64,000 nt of DNA from Byssothecium circinans (taxonomy: Eukaryota; Ascomycota; Dothideomycetes; Pleosporales; Massarinaceae). Where the stretch lies: positions 557,811 to 621,810 of the forward strand of contig ML976985.1 of NCBI GenBank assembly GCA_010015675.1, in the 5' to 3' direction. Positions within the stretch are counted from its first letter, which is position 1; each line of letters opens with the position of its first letter. Shown here one piece after another: positions 20,536 to 31,285 of the stretch. The translations under genes were made by a program, and so were the position numbers. The notes under the pieces were generated by a model. The model was not told the origin of the DNA. It saw nothing but the letters and a program-made list of their open reading frames with translations, and searched no databases.

Positions 20536-23500
20536 TCAACCTGCGCCAGCTGTGCCAAGCTGTGTCGACTTGGCATATGCGGGCGATCGATAGCTGTGCC
20601 GGTGAGGTGATCCGGTACGATGGCTCTCTGCGGACCCTGGTGCGTGCTGGCTGTATGGTAGATTGGGCGTGCCAAGGTCGTATTGCTGTGGAGGCGTACT
20701 GTGATTGTTCGAAGGCGGGAAAGGGTGGCCCTGTGCTCCCTGTAGTTGGCGTACTGAAGATTCACCCGAGTAGGCCTGAGGGTTGTGGTCGGCTTGTGTG
20801 ATGTGTGGAGCGTTACGTTGGTCTTTCCTGGATGAAGCACCTGGGTTGCGAGGGGAGGATGAAGGCGCAGCTGTAATCGGATTCTTCCCGCGCTGCTCCC
20901 ATTGCTTCAAGATTTCCTTCGATGTTAATTCCGGAGAACTGTCGTCGTTCAAAAGTTCCACAATCTCCTCGGGCACCTACAAATTGTTAGCACGTTCAAG
21001 CAATATAGATTGGCGGACCCACTTCGCAAAACTCATCGTTGTTTTCGATGAGCTCGAAAACCACCCTCACAGCGCTTTGGTCGACGCTTTTCATTTCTTT
21101 TTCATTGTTTTCGCGCAGAATGTTGGGAGCCATGACCGTAGCAATGTTCCAAGTATCCATCTTATTACCCGTCTCTTCATCTACTGTGTGGAACGATGAG
21201 ACCCAATTCAAGAAGCAAAACAGTACTTCCATTGTGTCGCGGTGGGCTTTTGGCAGCAGACAGCAGATCAGATGCAAAACTTTCTTCCGTTGTGCATCGT
21301 CCTCAAGTTCTATTTCAATTAGTAAGACGACGGATAGAAGTGAATGCTGTGTTACGTACCATTGGCAACGATGAAAAGGCGATACAGCTTGAGCGTCAGG
21401 ACCGGCTCTGGCATTAGTCGAAGGAATCGCTTGAGCAGGTTGGCCAAGATGACGGGATTCTTCGAATTCAGATCCACCATTTCTACACCCTTCGCGTCGA
21501 TTTCTTCTTCCAACTCTCGTAGAGCCTTCAAATTGCCATTTTTTCGGAAGACCCCCTCCACAGACATGTCCATGTTTCTCATCGCAGTCACCGAATCTTG
21601 GAGCAAAGCAGGAACCTTCAGTGTGCCAGGACCAACGCCATCAGTCGACTCGGCTCCGTACTTCTCAACAAGAAGCTCTAGCGGTTGCCGGAAAGTGGCC
21701 TTGTCAGATACTGGCTTCTCGACACCAGTACCAGGTTTCTTCTGCTTATTTTTGTCCTTCTTTCCAAAGCCAATTTTGCCCCAGAAGTTAGTCCGTTTCG
21801 TCTCGATAAGATCGAGGAGGTCGCCTTGATTGTACTGTGAGTCGTCCAGAAGAAGTCCAAGCTGGAGCACGGCGAAACCTTTGAGTTTGAAATACTCCAG
21901 TGGGGAAAGTTCGGAGAAGTAGGTGCGTGATCGCCCTTCGGGCATATGGTGAGAGTCTGAGAAATCGCGGCGATGGCCGTTTAACAGCTTGGCTTGATCT
22001 TGTCCCAACAAGGCCGTTCCTCCCGCACGGAAAGCATTCGGTCTTTGCTCACGTTGCTGCTCGAGCGCTGCCATACGGGCAATATCATCCAGAGCGAGGG
22101 AATTCACTGCGAGTGTGGTGTTATCAATATCGCCTGGATGTTCTCTTTCCTGGACGATCTGCATGCCTCCTTTCATTGACGAATTTCCTCCAGCTTCCAC
22201 TGCCTCTGGACCATCTATTATCCTTGACGCGCGGGCGCGCTTCATAGTCTGGGAAAGATGTTTATCTAGTCGAGTTGACCGTAGTCGTTTGATGTCAGTC
22301 ATGGATTGCTCGTAGTTGGCATTTGAGGTAGCGTGGGAATCAGCGCTCGATTGCCCGCCGAATGACTTTGAGCGAGCATCCTGTCGTAAATAGGGTGTCT
22401 GTAGGTCTGCACTGGAATCGCCTAGGCGGTGTCCTTGGGACGAATCGTATCCTGTAAGATTTGGGTCATCTGTAAAGTGTCAGCTGGAACTACGCAATCG
22501 TCGACGGCGTGGCGTAGTGCCTAGGTCTGGTGTCAAGATCGTGGCATGCTGAGTTGGCGGTGTGTTGAATAGTACGAAAAGACATACCTGAAGTGTGCGG
22601 AAGTGCTCCGCTTGATCGCAACGTTGCCATGAGGCGAGCATGAGCGACCTTCAGTAAATGTACATATTGTCGGAGTTTGGACACTGGTTCGAAGCCGTTT
22701 TCCGCATCGGGTTGCGCTGCGGCACAGGCTGGACAGAAAACCCTCTGCTGAGACTGGCTCCAGTATGCATTTTTTACGTCGCTGCGCAAATCGGCACTGC
22801 AGCCCCGGCACACAAGACAGCCGTAGTTGAAGGACATGTTATTCATATGCAAACACTTGTCTTCGACTTGAGTGTCGCATATCGGGCAAGCATCGGCCCA
22901 TCGCGGCACAAGCACAGCAGACTCGGTCGCTTGATCCAGCTGCGCTTCTTGCTCCAATCTCGCATCGAGTGAATTGACCTGAGCAAGAAAGTTGGTGAGC
23001 CCGCTCGCGCTTCGTGTCTCGCGTTCCAATTTCAGGGCGCCTTGTAGACATATGCGGATGAGGAGTTTGAGATAATGGGCTAGACCAGTGACAAGTGACA
23101 AGAGCTCTTGCGTGACGCCAAGCCGCCGTACTCCCGTTCCCTGTGACTGGGTGAGAAGGGCGAAGAAGGCGACGACCTTCTTACAGAGCAGTTTTGACTC
23201 GCGCGAATAAGTAAGACCTTTTGGTGTCTTGGCTATAAGCTGTGCGTCGAGATCGTCTGCAGAATTGAATAGCAGTTCGACGTGGACGATGAATTTCTTG
23301 GCAGCCATTACACCATCAACATAAGCACCGTTGCTGACGTGAAGGAGCATGTCGGAGATGCACGTTGCTGACTTTTCTTCGAATGCTGACAGCGTTTTCC
23401 ATATCCAATTGACCTTGGCTTCGATTTCCTCCTCTTGTTTCCGAACCCTGTCGCGCACTGCGTCTGTTGTCTCTGCCTCAGAATGCTGTGGAGCTTGGAT

Positions 23501-24300
23501 AATGGGCTGGCCAGTAGAGTGCAATCGTACGTTCCAATATTTGTGAATCATGTAACACTCAGGATGCCAATGCTGATTCTGGCCGTTTCGGAAGATTTCC
23601 ACAAACTGTTTGAGAATCGATGTTTGACAGCCATTACACCTCTGCGCAAATTTGGTGGAGTAGTGGTAATGGCAGTATACGCTGCCTTCGTGCTCGTAGT
23701 AGCTGTCCGAGGCACCGAATACAGTAGGGCAGACAGAGCAGGTGAAGTGCTCGATGTGGTATTTTCGGTCCAATGCGGTAATGTATGATCCTCGCAGGGC
23801 CTGACCACAGTCGTAACACAATAAATCGAGTCGCCGGAAGTAGTCGGTCTCGCAAAGCGGATATTGCCCGGGAGGCTTTTCGGGGACCGGGAAGAATTTC
23901 GAGGCGACGATTTTGCCGCAGTCCTGGGTATCGGTCAGCAAAACATGCCTAGAATGTTGGTAAAATCTGCACGTACGTGGCAAGTAAAGCATTCTAGATG
24001 ATAGGTGTCACCCAGCGCCCGGACAAACTGTCCTGTCAAGCCCTCTCCACACTTTCCACACGTCTTGCTCCGACCTCTTGGCTTCTCGCGCGATTCATCT
24101 TGCGTTGGTTGATCCGATGGATCAGTCAGCGACCGTGAGGGGGGGCCTGCGTTCCTTTGGGGTGACAAGTTGTTGGAGCTCGACATGTCGTATGGATTCG
24201 TTGGCTGTCTGGACAGGCCGTTACTGCGTGGGTCATTGCCTTGCGGTGGTGGGGGCTCATGGCCTCCCAGCGAAGGCCGCCCCTCCCCAGGAGTGCTCAT
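20536..24300 (-). CDS. LRG1: LIM-domain Rho GTPase-activating protein (Lrg1 type)
   Basis: Five exons: 23977-24300, 22588-23923, 21360-22469, 21023-21309 and 20536-20976; 1165 residues with phase-consistent GT-AG introns. It stimulates GTP hydrolysis by Rho1-type GTPases and so restrains cell-wall synthesis and polar growth signalling. Zinc-binding LIM1 lies at about residues 81-136 (CGKCGEGLTG...CFTCHDCGK), LIM2 at 141-195 (CYDCGQALRG...CSVC...CHYHY), a third Cys/His unit at 202-238 (CNGCQTS...HPEC) and a LIM3-like unit near 450-505 (CPICDTQ...CRGC...CPAC). The RhoGAP domain spans about 810-1015 with Arg finger R862 in EGVFRKNGN. The Pro/Ser/Gln-rich tail is disordered. The LIM-plus-RhoGAP order matches S. 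cerevisiae Lrg1 and N. crassa LRG-1. Confidence 0.93.
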
Positions 24301-25599
24301 GACAGAGGTGTACCAGCGCTAGACGCGACAGCCCCGACCTGCGGCGATATTGGTTGTCAAGGTTGGGGACGCTCAACAAGTGAGGTAGACGGGAGCAGTG
24401 ACGGGTCGGTATGCGGACAGAGGAGCTGCAATGTTGCGGAAGAATACAATAGGGACGGCAGGGTGCTGTGACAGAGCCGAGGGTGGATGACGGTGGGCGT
24501 TCTAACGGGGCTTAGAGGGGGAAGAGGGGCGGGTGTGGGTTGGCGACCGCTCTTTGCCCGGTCGTGAAGCGCTACCTGGCGAGAGGTGAAGCTGTAGCCG
24601 ATGGGTGTATGTGATGTGCAGTGGTGGGTCGGGTGCGCAGTTGGCGGCGATGCGTCGCGACGAGAGGGCAGACGGTTGGGTCGAGGCGAGAGACGGGAGC
24701 TGGTGGTGAGCTTGGAAGTGCGAATTGGTCCCTGAACAGCGGCTGAAACACAACCAGCCCAGCCGAAAGTCGGGCGGTGGCAGGCAGGCAATGACGGCAC
24801 GCTCGATCGGGGCTCACGAAGCTGAGGCTTTGGTCGCGTGCAAGCGCTGAGGGGTGTGAATGTTGGGAGAGAGGCTGCGTGAGGCTGCGTGAGGCTGTGG
24901 GCATCGTTCAATGTTGGTAGAGGACGGTCACGTGTAGCGACTAGCCGCATTCGTCACGCCCAGCAAAACTACTGTACTGGACTAAGGAGTAGAGGGGTCA
25001 GAGGACGGCGATCGTCATCGCAGCGGAGGCGGGAGTGCTTAATTTAAGCCTGTCAAGTGCCCGGATTCCGATGGACCATTGTGCAACACCTGAACATTTG
25101 GACGCATGGTAGAGGTGAGTGCAGTATTAGCGAACGCTCACCGCGTCAACAGCTGAAGATCAATTCTGTAACTCCCCCAGGACTATCACCGACGCTCAGC
25201 ATCTGAACAATCTCATCTCATCGACCCTGTCCGGCCAGTTGGGGAAATGAGCGCGGGGTGTCTAGCCAAGCATGTGCATAAGGTTGTGCGGGCGCCGGGC
25301 GGTGTCTATACACTCTTACTAATCAAATCACGTGCCTTCTCTCGGCATTCCAGGTTCCAGCACCTCGCTCAATGCTTCTCCAGCTCCACTTGCTGCAGTC
25401 CGTGGCATCGCTGAACGCTGCCTGTCAATCCCAAGGAAAGACACCACGGCAAGTCATCGCTCAACACGTTCGTTTCCGCTTCCCTCACCTCCGGAACAAA
25501 GCGCTGTCGGAATCAAATCAACAAAGACCTGTCCTACGACACAACGTGCAGTTCGCAACCCACACTTGTCCACTCGCTAAATCTATCGACGCCGTCACG
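24301..25599. other. Divergent promoter region, LRG1 / RPB4
   Basis: 1.3 kb between two divergently transcribed genes. 24500-24960 is GC-rich with CACAG-type and GTGAGGCTGC direct repeats (GTGAGGCTGC twice around 24879-24898). The RPB4 leader from 25372 is open in frame with RPB4. No separate gene seen. Confidence 0.5.
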
Positions 25600-26175
25600 A
25601 TGGACGAGGAGATGCGAGACCCGCCACCCCCGCGCCAGACCGTCGAGCCACCCATTTTCCGCGCCCCCAAAATGGTGTCGCGGCCGAAGCCGCCCATTCA
25701 ACAGGAGGAAGAGCTAGGCGCAGAGCCCAAACTAGGGGACTTTGAGGGCGAGCACCCACTCTCCATCTCGGAGGCGCGTGCCGTCGTCACGGCCATTCAC
25801 GCTGCGAGGAGAAAGCGAGACCCGGGCGCAAACCCTCTGGGTGGGGACCGGGTGCACAACGACTCGCAGTCGATCCAGCAGTTTGTCGACTACATCGACA
25901 TGTTCGCGCGCTATAAGCAGACAGAGAACTTGCACGCCGTGGGTGGTATCTTTGATGCAAATGAGAAGATCAACCCGATAGAGCGCGCGATGCTAGGTAT
26001 AGCTTGCCACGCGTCATAACTGAACTGTCGCTGACTTACCTGCTTAGGTTCGCTGGGCCCTGACTCCGCCGATGAGGCCAAGACGCTGATTCCCTCGCTC
26101 GCCACCAAATTCGAGGATGAGCAGCTCCAGCCCATTCTAGAAGAGCTCCAGAAACTCCAGGATCGGTTTGGATAA
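25600..26175 (+). CDS. RPB4: RNA polymerase II subunit Rpb4
   Basis: Two exons, 25600-25996 and 26048-26175 (51-bp intron), 174 residues. Rpb4 pairs with Rpb7 to form the stalk of RNA polymerase II, used in initiation, stress transcription and mRNA export. The conserved core reads LSISEARAVVTAI, then QQFVDYIDMFARYKQTENL, and after the intron the C-terminal helix SADEAKTLIPSLATKF...LQPILEEL, all typical of the family. Start MDEEMRD is chosen because fungal Rpb4 begins with a short acidic/Pro-rich tail; an in-frame ATG at 25372 would add 76 residues of non-conserved sequence and is probably in the leader. Transcribed divergently from LRG1. Confidence 0.92.
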
Positions 26176-26925
26176 ACAACTACGCATCGATGGTACGTTT
26201 GAGCTCACGAACGAGTATTAGCCGTCGCGGTTGGTGGTGAAGACAAGATGATCAACGACTATGATGAATGCATGCATGGAAAGGTGCTTTGGTTTTTGGG
26301 ATACCACGGTTAGATTGTGCGTTTCATCAAAATAGGTGCAGGACTGCGGCTAGCAGACAGTTGGCTAGATTCGAACGGTTCATCCTCTCTGCACTGCTAT
26401 TTGGTGGTATAGCTGTTGAATGCTATCAATGTCAAAAACCCCTCTCACGAATCAACTCAAGAACTGAGATTCATTTCCAGGGATCAGATAGCAAGCTTTG
26501 CAGAGACTCCATGGGCATTCTCATGGCTCAAAGTGACGGTCAGACACCGCAAAGGTTTGGCTGTCTCTCTCTGTTATCATAGCTTCAAAACAGCCGCTCA
26601 CAGCATCCAACACAATCTAACGCTATATGATCTTCCTTCCTTTCCAAATTTATGCATACTCATAAAGCCCACGTTTCCTTCAAATACGATATCGAATTGG
26701 CGGAAGCATCCCGCATTGTGCATATGCCTTCCCAGTCGATTCTAGAATGTCCTTTATAGCTTTACACTGTGCATTCACAATCGCTTCCCCACCCACGTAA
26801 ATTTAGACAATCCGTACATTCTCCCCTCCTACCAAACACTTCCACGATTCCACATCGTCAAAGGAGCACATAACCACAAAGTCTCTACATAAATATCCAA
26901 CCGAACACACCACCAAAAAGACGCC
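26176..26925. other. Intergenic region
   Basis: 750 bp between RPB4 and the next plus-strand gene. Sequence is unremarkable; no coding signal beyond short random ORFs. Confidence 0.5.
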
Positions 26926-27903
26926 ATGAACGACGACAAAGTAGCAAGCATAACCAGCGCCCACATATCCCACACCTCCGCCCTCACAGTGCACAAATAC
27001 CTCGTCACAATCTACCAATCCCTCGCCCTCGCCCTAGAATTCCTCCGCGGCTTCAAAGATGCAGACTGGTCCCTCCCCGAACCCATCGCCCCACTTCCCA
27101 ATGCAAAATCCCGCCTCAGATTCGCGCCTCAACCTTCGCAAATCGATCAAGACATCATAGTCGCCCGACACCTCGCGCTCACGGCCACGCTCCGCAAGTT
27201 AGTGGGCCTGGAGTGCTATCCGAAGGACGGGGTGGCTTGGGCAGAGTTGAAGATGTTGCAGGAAGAAGCGCAGGGGATCAGTGAGTGGTTTACTAAGAAC
27301 CATGGGCTTGAGGTAGAGATTGAGGAGGGGCGTGAGAGGCTGGAGGAGATGAAGGAGTTAGAAGCGGTGTGGGATTGGTATGTTGAGGTCTTTGAACCGG
27401 CTGTTTTTGGGCTTATTGAGGTGCTGAGAGAAGCTTTGTGTGATGATATGAGGTGGAAGACCGTTGGGAGAGAAAAGCCACTGCCGTCTCTCCCGATCAA
27501 TCCGGATGTTTCACAAAACCGAGACGCACCATCTGTATTTCCAAGAGCTGATCTTTCAAGACCTCCATCTTGGAGGGCGCGATTCACGGGTGCTCACTGC
27601 TCACCCGCGCCGATACATCGGGCTTCTTGTGCGACTACTGCTTGTACATCTACGGTCCGGCCGATGCTTAAGGCTCTGCTTTCTCGACGGACTCACGACC
27701 ATGCTCGTCGCTCGGTATCGGATGATCAGTTGCATTTAACAGCCAGCAAGTCAGGAAGTGAAGCGCACGCAGATACACATCAGAACGTGAGGGGTGGTAT
27801 TGGGCTTCGTCATCACAGGAGTGCGGAGGATGAAGGCTATGATTCTCGATCTTTTCTTGCGAGGCTAGAGAGGGCAGAGGGGTCCAATGATGTAGATTCC
27901 TAG
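26926..27903 (+). CDS. Hypothetical protein, helical N-terminal half
   Basis: Single ORF of 325 residues; family not recognised. Residues 1-180 look like a helical bundle with alternating hydrophobic and acidic positions (ALALEFLRGF, GVAWAELKMLQEEA, ERLEEMKELEAVWDWYVEVF). From about residue 185 the protein becomes Ser/Arg/His-rich and probably disordered, with basic stretches such as LLSRRTHDHARRS. The codon pattern is consistent from start to stop, which supports a real gene. No signal peptide or membrane span is seen. It stands between RPB4 and the AT-rich repeat island, with no informative partner. Confidence 0.65.
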   Translation: MNDDKVASITSAHISHTSALTVHKYLVTIYQSLALALEFLRGFKDADWSLPEPIAPLPNAKSRLRFAPQPSQIDQDIIVARHLALTATLRKLVGLECYPKDGVAWAELKMLQEEAQGISEWFTKNHGLEVEIEEGRERLEEMKELEAVWDWYVEVFEPAVFGLIEVLREALCDDMRWKTVGREKPLPSLPINPDVSQNRDAPSVFPRADLSRPPSWRARFTGAHCSPAPIHRASCATTACTSTVRPMLKALLSRRTHDHARRSVSDDQLHLTASKSGSEAHADTHQNVRGGIGLRHHRSAEDEGYDSRSFLARLERAEGSNDVDS

Positions 27904-28325
27904 GCGTGTTGTTAGAGCTAAAATGGTATCTAGTAATGGCATTAAAAAATCGCATGTTGTATCGTTCTTTCTAATGTGATGCCGTTTGTACCGCTTGGGA
28001 TTCTTTCTTGGCTTCGCAGAGCGTTTGCATGGGTTAGGATTTGTATAGGTTGCAGTTTTACTTTTCTGCCGAACAAGCCACTCTCTGACTCCAGCACGTA
28101 CAAGAAGCTCACAAACTTCGATCAATAGCATTTATAATTAACCTCCGATCAGCTCAAACAGCTGCTCGTAAAACGTCATATACCTATACGGGGCAAGCTG
28201 AAGTGGTTGAATTAGTGTCAAAATCGTCTCCAATTTGGTAATAGTGTAGCAATCCTTTCACTATTTCAACACCTTATAGAGATATAGTATAAAGCGTTAT
28301 ATTTTAAGGCTTGATATATGCCTAC

Positions 28326-28393
28326 CCTAACATAGTGTTAATCCTAACGTAGTGTTAATCCTGACATAGTGTTGATCCTGACATAGTATTAAC
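28326..28393. repeat. Four tandem 17-bp repeats
   Basis: CCTAACATAGTGTTAAT (28326-28342) is followed by three copies at 28343-28359, 28360-28376 and 28377-28393. Differences are almost all A/G transitions (AACATAG, AACGTAG, GACATAG). Confidence 0.85.
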
Positions 28394-28716
28394 ACGCTAT
28401 TAGTAATATCTTAACTATAGCATGTCTTAATAGTGACTTATTTTAATATCTATGTTGTATAAGGGCCTTCCTTAGTGTTTAACAAGCCTTGGCAAAGCTT
28501 GGTAGTAGCTATATAAGGTGGTTATCAACGCTATAACGCTGCACATAGTGCAGGAATGCTCAGGAGGTTAACATCTTATAGAACTAACATCCCTACGCTG
28601 CTAGGGCTATGCGCTGAGGATGGTAAGGTAGTGAATGGTGTTAAGTATTAATAGCAGGCGCCTATTATAGCTCCTTCCTAAATAGTAGGGCAGTGAGCAT
28701 ATTGAAAGGATATTGA

Positions 28717-28760
28717 AAGCATGTTAAAAGCATGTTGAAAGCATGCCAACACCATTTTAA
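28717..28760. repeat. Imperfect 12-14-bp tandem repeat
   Basis: Successive copies of a unit like TTGAAAGCATG: ATTGAAAGGATATTGAAAGC, then ATGTTAAAAGCATGTTGAAAGC, inside the AT-rich island. Confidence 0.6.
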
Positions 28761-30075
28761 GGTTGAATTATCTCAGCGCTAAAATGTAGGAGCAACCATA
28801 TCAATCCTTTGTCACATTTCAATCATTGAGATCATCTCACAAACGTTGTTGATTTAATTCAACCACTACTAGCTGCCCCCTCCTGGTACCATCTGCAACA
28901 CACGCAAACGCTCTCCCCCTCCCATCCCGCACCCCACCTCTCGCCCTCTCCCCAATACTACTCTTCCCCAATTATCGCACTATATATATTTATTAGGATC
29001 TACAATTCCCATATTAAAACAAGCCAAAGAACGCTAGCACGGCCGACTGTGGAGAGGGCACCACAAATTCTCCCAGCCGGATATAGTAGCAAACAGTGTA
29101 GCGTTCGAGTCCCACTTCAATCTAGTTTATTCCCACGATTCTTCGGATATGGAATATAATTAGATTGTACACGGTGGGAGTTGAAAGTCCTCCGCTAGTT
29201 GGGCAAGTTCAGAAACACGCTTGCAGTTGAGAAACTGGGCTGGTTTCTGGTCGAAAGGTGCCGGAATTGTTTTTTATCACAGGCAGCAATGCTAACAACC
29301 TTCACCCACAGGTGCCCGTTTGAAAAAGATCTATATCTATGCGATGTTATTGCTCTATCGACACTAACTAAAAAAATTCGTTCAACTGCTACCATTCTTC
29401 AAGATGCACACGATTTTGTCGAATCCACAGCCATGGAAAGGTAATCACATGATTCCGCGAATCTTCGTGTCGCGCTAACGCGGCCAAATCATTGCCGTCG
29501 TTATTACCCCGCTCCTTCATCGCATCTACGCCCGAACAATGCACCAAATAGTCAATTGACAAGCTATAAAGCCCCCGTAGCCTGTCATGCAAAATCTGGA
29601 AGTCAGCATAATCTTCTCCGGTGCTTGATTGCAATTGTTGTGGTTCCCCAGAGGTCAATCGCATTGCAAATGGAGAGACGAGCGCGATGACGAGTCATTT
29701 CACCACTCGTCCCCTCTCCAACGCTCGTATGCATACCTTATCACCATGCACGTCAGGCATAAATCCAATACCATCAGGCATGAAGCCAACCACATCTGGT
29801 TTAACGACTGCGATAACGGTTTCATCACGAGACACGGTGCAGCAGCGGGGTTCTTCCAAGATTCTTGGACACGTGCGTTAGTACTCCGGAGAAGGCATGG
29901 CGCGACTTGGGTGAAAGAAGGTACGATGGTTAAGAAGAGCGGTGTCCCCCATTGCGTTTGTTTTTGCTTTTCCTCCTTCCCGTGCGATCTTGTGCGTCCT
30001 TGCCATTCAACGCTCCAATAGCTTCCCATTCCCAAGCTTTTCTCACTCATCTAACATTCTTCATTATTGCCCGTC

Positions 30076-30468
30076 ATGACTAAAGGTTCTTCCTCCTCTT
30101 CCGGCACCAGCGGCTCTGGCTCTAGTAGCGGCTCTAGCTCTGGTAGCGGTGGATACACCACTACAAGCTCTGGGACCAACTCTCAGGCATGAAATCCATT
30201 CTCTTCCGCCGTTCCTTCGCCGTCAAGCTCGTCAGGGACTGATTGTGATTCGCGCAGGGTAACCCATTATTGTTCCCGTGACTATGGCTCCGGCGCTTCG
30301 AACCCTAACTCATACCATTACTCCAACACCAATGGCTCGTACTACTACAGCAACCCCAATGTAAGTCGCAGTCCCGAGTGCTTTAGATTTCCCGACTGAG
30401 CCGCTTGCCAGGGCTCAACGTACTACAATGACGGCAACGGAAACGCGAGGTACAATCCTGGTAAATAG
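30076..30468 (+). pseudogene. Small Ser/Gly/Tyr-rich fungal protein, frameshifted copy
   Basis: Exons 30076-30186, 30258-30360 and 30412-30468 encode a small low-complexity protein of a kind widespread in Pezizomycotina: a Ser/Gly head, SGTNSQ, then HYCSRDYG, SYHYSNTNGSYYYSNPN and GSTYYND. The second intron (GTAAGT...CCAG) is normal. The first needs a GC donor (CAG|GCATGA) and the AG at 30256-30257. After it, GGT AAC fits the family but one extra C follows (GGTAAC-C-CATTATTGT) before the frame resumes as HYCSRD. So exon 2 is 103 nt instead of 102. This is either a true frameshift or a homopolymer error in CCC. Function of the family is unknown. Confidence 0.55.
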
Positions 30469-31285
30469 ATAAGTTGTCGTTCAATCTCCCTGAGGAAACG
30501 TCGAACAGTCGTGCCATTGAAGAGCGATTCGATTTCGAGAGGCATGCGAGCGGATACGAGCGGGTGGATGATACGGTGGTAGATCCTGGAAATTACAGAT
30601 TATCCTTGAGCGCAGTAAGATCTTCTATCATCCAAGTGTCCTCCTGCGCGTCTCGAGGCTCGTTTTCTTGATGACCGATTCTTCGAGTTGATTTTCGCAC
30701 CCGATCACATGACCGCTTAGTAATCATTAGTTACTTTCGTATTCCGCTCTCGCTTGCAGCAAAGCCTCACTGATTCCTTCTCTTTTGCCTCTGTCCATCA
30801 CTTGTGTACCGCTTTTGTCGGCCCAGTAACTACCTTCTCTTTGCAACCAGCCTCGTCAGCATCCGGTATCAGCATCTGCCACCTTGCGCCGACAAAACCT
30901 TTTCTCTCGAAAGATCTCGGCCCCCAAAAGAAGGCAAAGAGGCCACCAACAGTGACCAATGCAGCAGCCCCCATGTCATGTGTCAGCATCCCTGGTCTTT
31001 TCTTCTTAAAGCTGATACACTAAACAATTTGAAACTAGCGCCGCAAGCCCGGGGGTTTATGCGCGAATGCCCACTGTCCTAAAAAGCAAAAGGAGGCACG
31101 GGAAGGCAACTTCCGAGCAGTCACACGAAGATTGGAAATTTCGACAGCTTTGTTTGTGTGGCTGTTGCATCTCCTGTTGTGTGCCGTGAGTAAGCGTACT
31201 ACGCTGGATCGGGTCGGGCCAGTCGGCCATCTAACCTCGTGGGTTTCTGTATGCGGAGCGGAAGGCTTGAGGGTGAAGGGCGAAG
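30469..31285. other. Intergenic region upstream of the HET gene
   Basis: About 0.8 kb without a supported gene; short ORFs at 30754-31082 overlap in three frames and show no family features. Confidence 0.5.

Larger units (their letters stand above)
27904..30075. other. AT-rich island with tandem repeats and gene-free flanks
   Basis: 28130-28860 is clearly AT-rich, with TATA-like runs, 17-bp tandem repeats (28326-28393) and an imperfect repeat at 28717-28760; it looks like old repeat DNA, possibly changed by repeat-induced C-to-T mutation. 28870-28990 is C-rich. 29389-29664 (minus) is an unbroken 91-codon ORF with natural-looking composition but no recognised family; it may be a fragment of an unknown gene. 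Nothing else is supported. Confidence 0.5.

Noticed and set aside
25372..25599. 76-codon N-terminal extension of RPB4
   Set aside because: In frame and stop-free, but not like any Rpb4 N-terminus; better read as 5' leader.
29040..29130. tRNA-like GTTCGAGTCCC box
   Set aside because: The flanking bases cannot form a T-stem and no acceptor stem or A box at the right spacing is visible.
29389..29664. 91-codon minus-strand ORF
   Set aside because: Composition looks protein-like, but no family, exon partner or conserved motif can be pointed to; mentioned only under the intergenic region.
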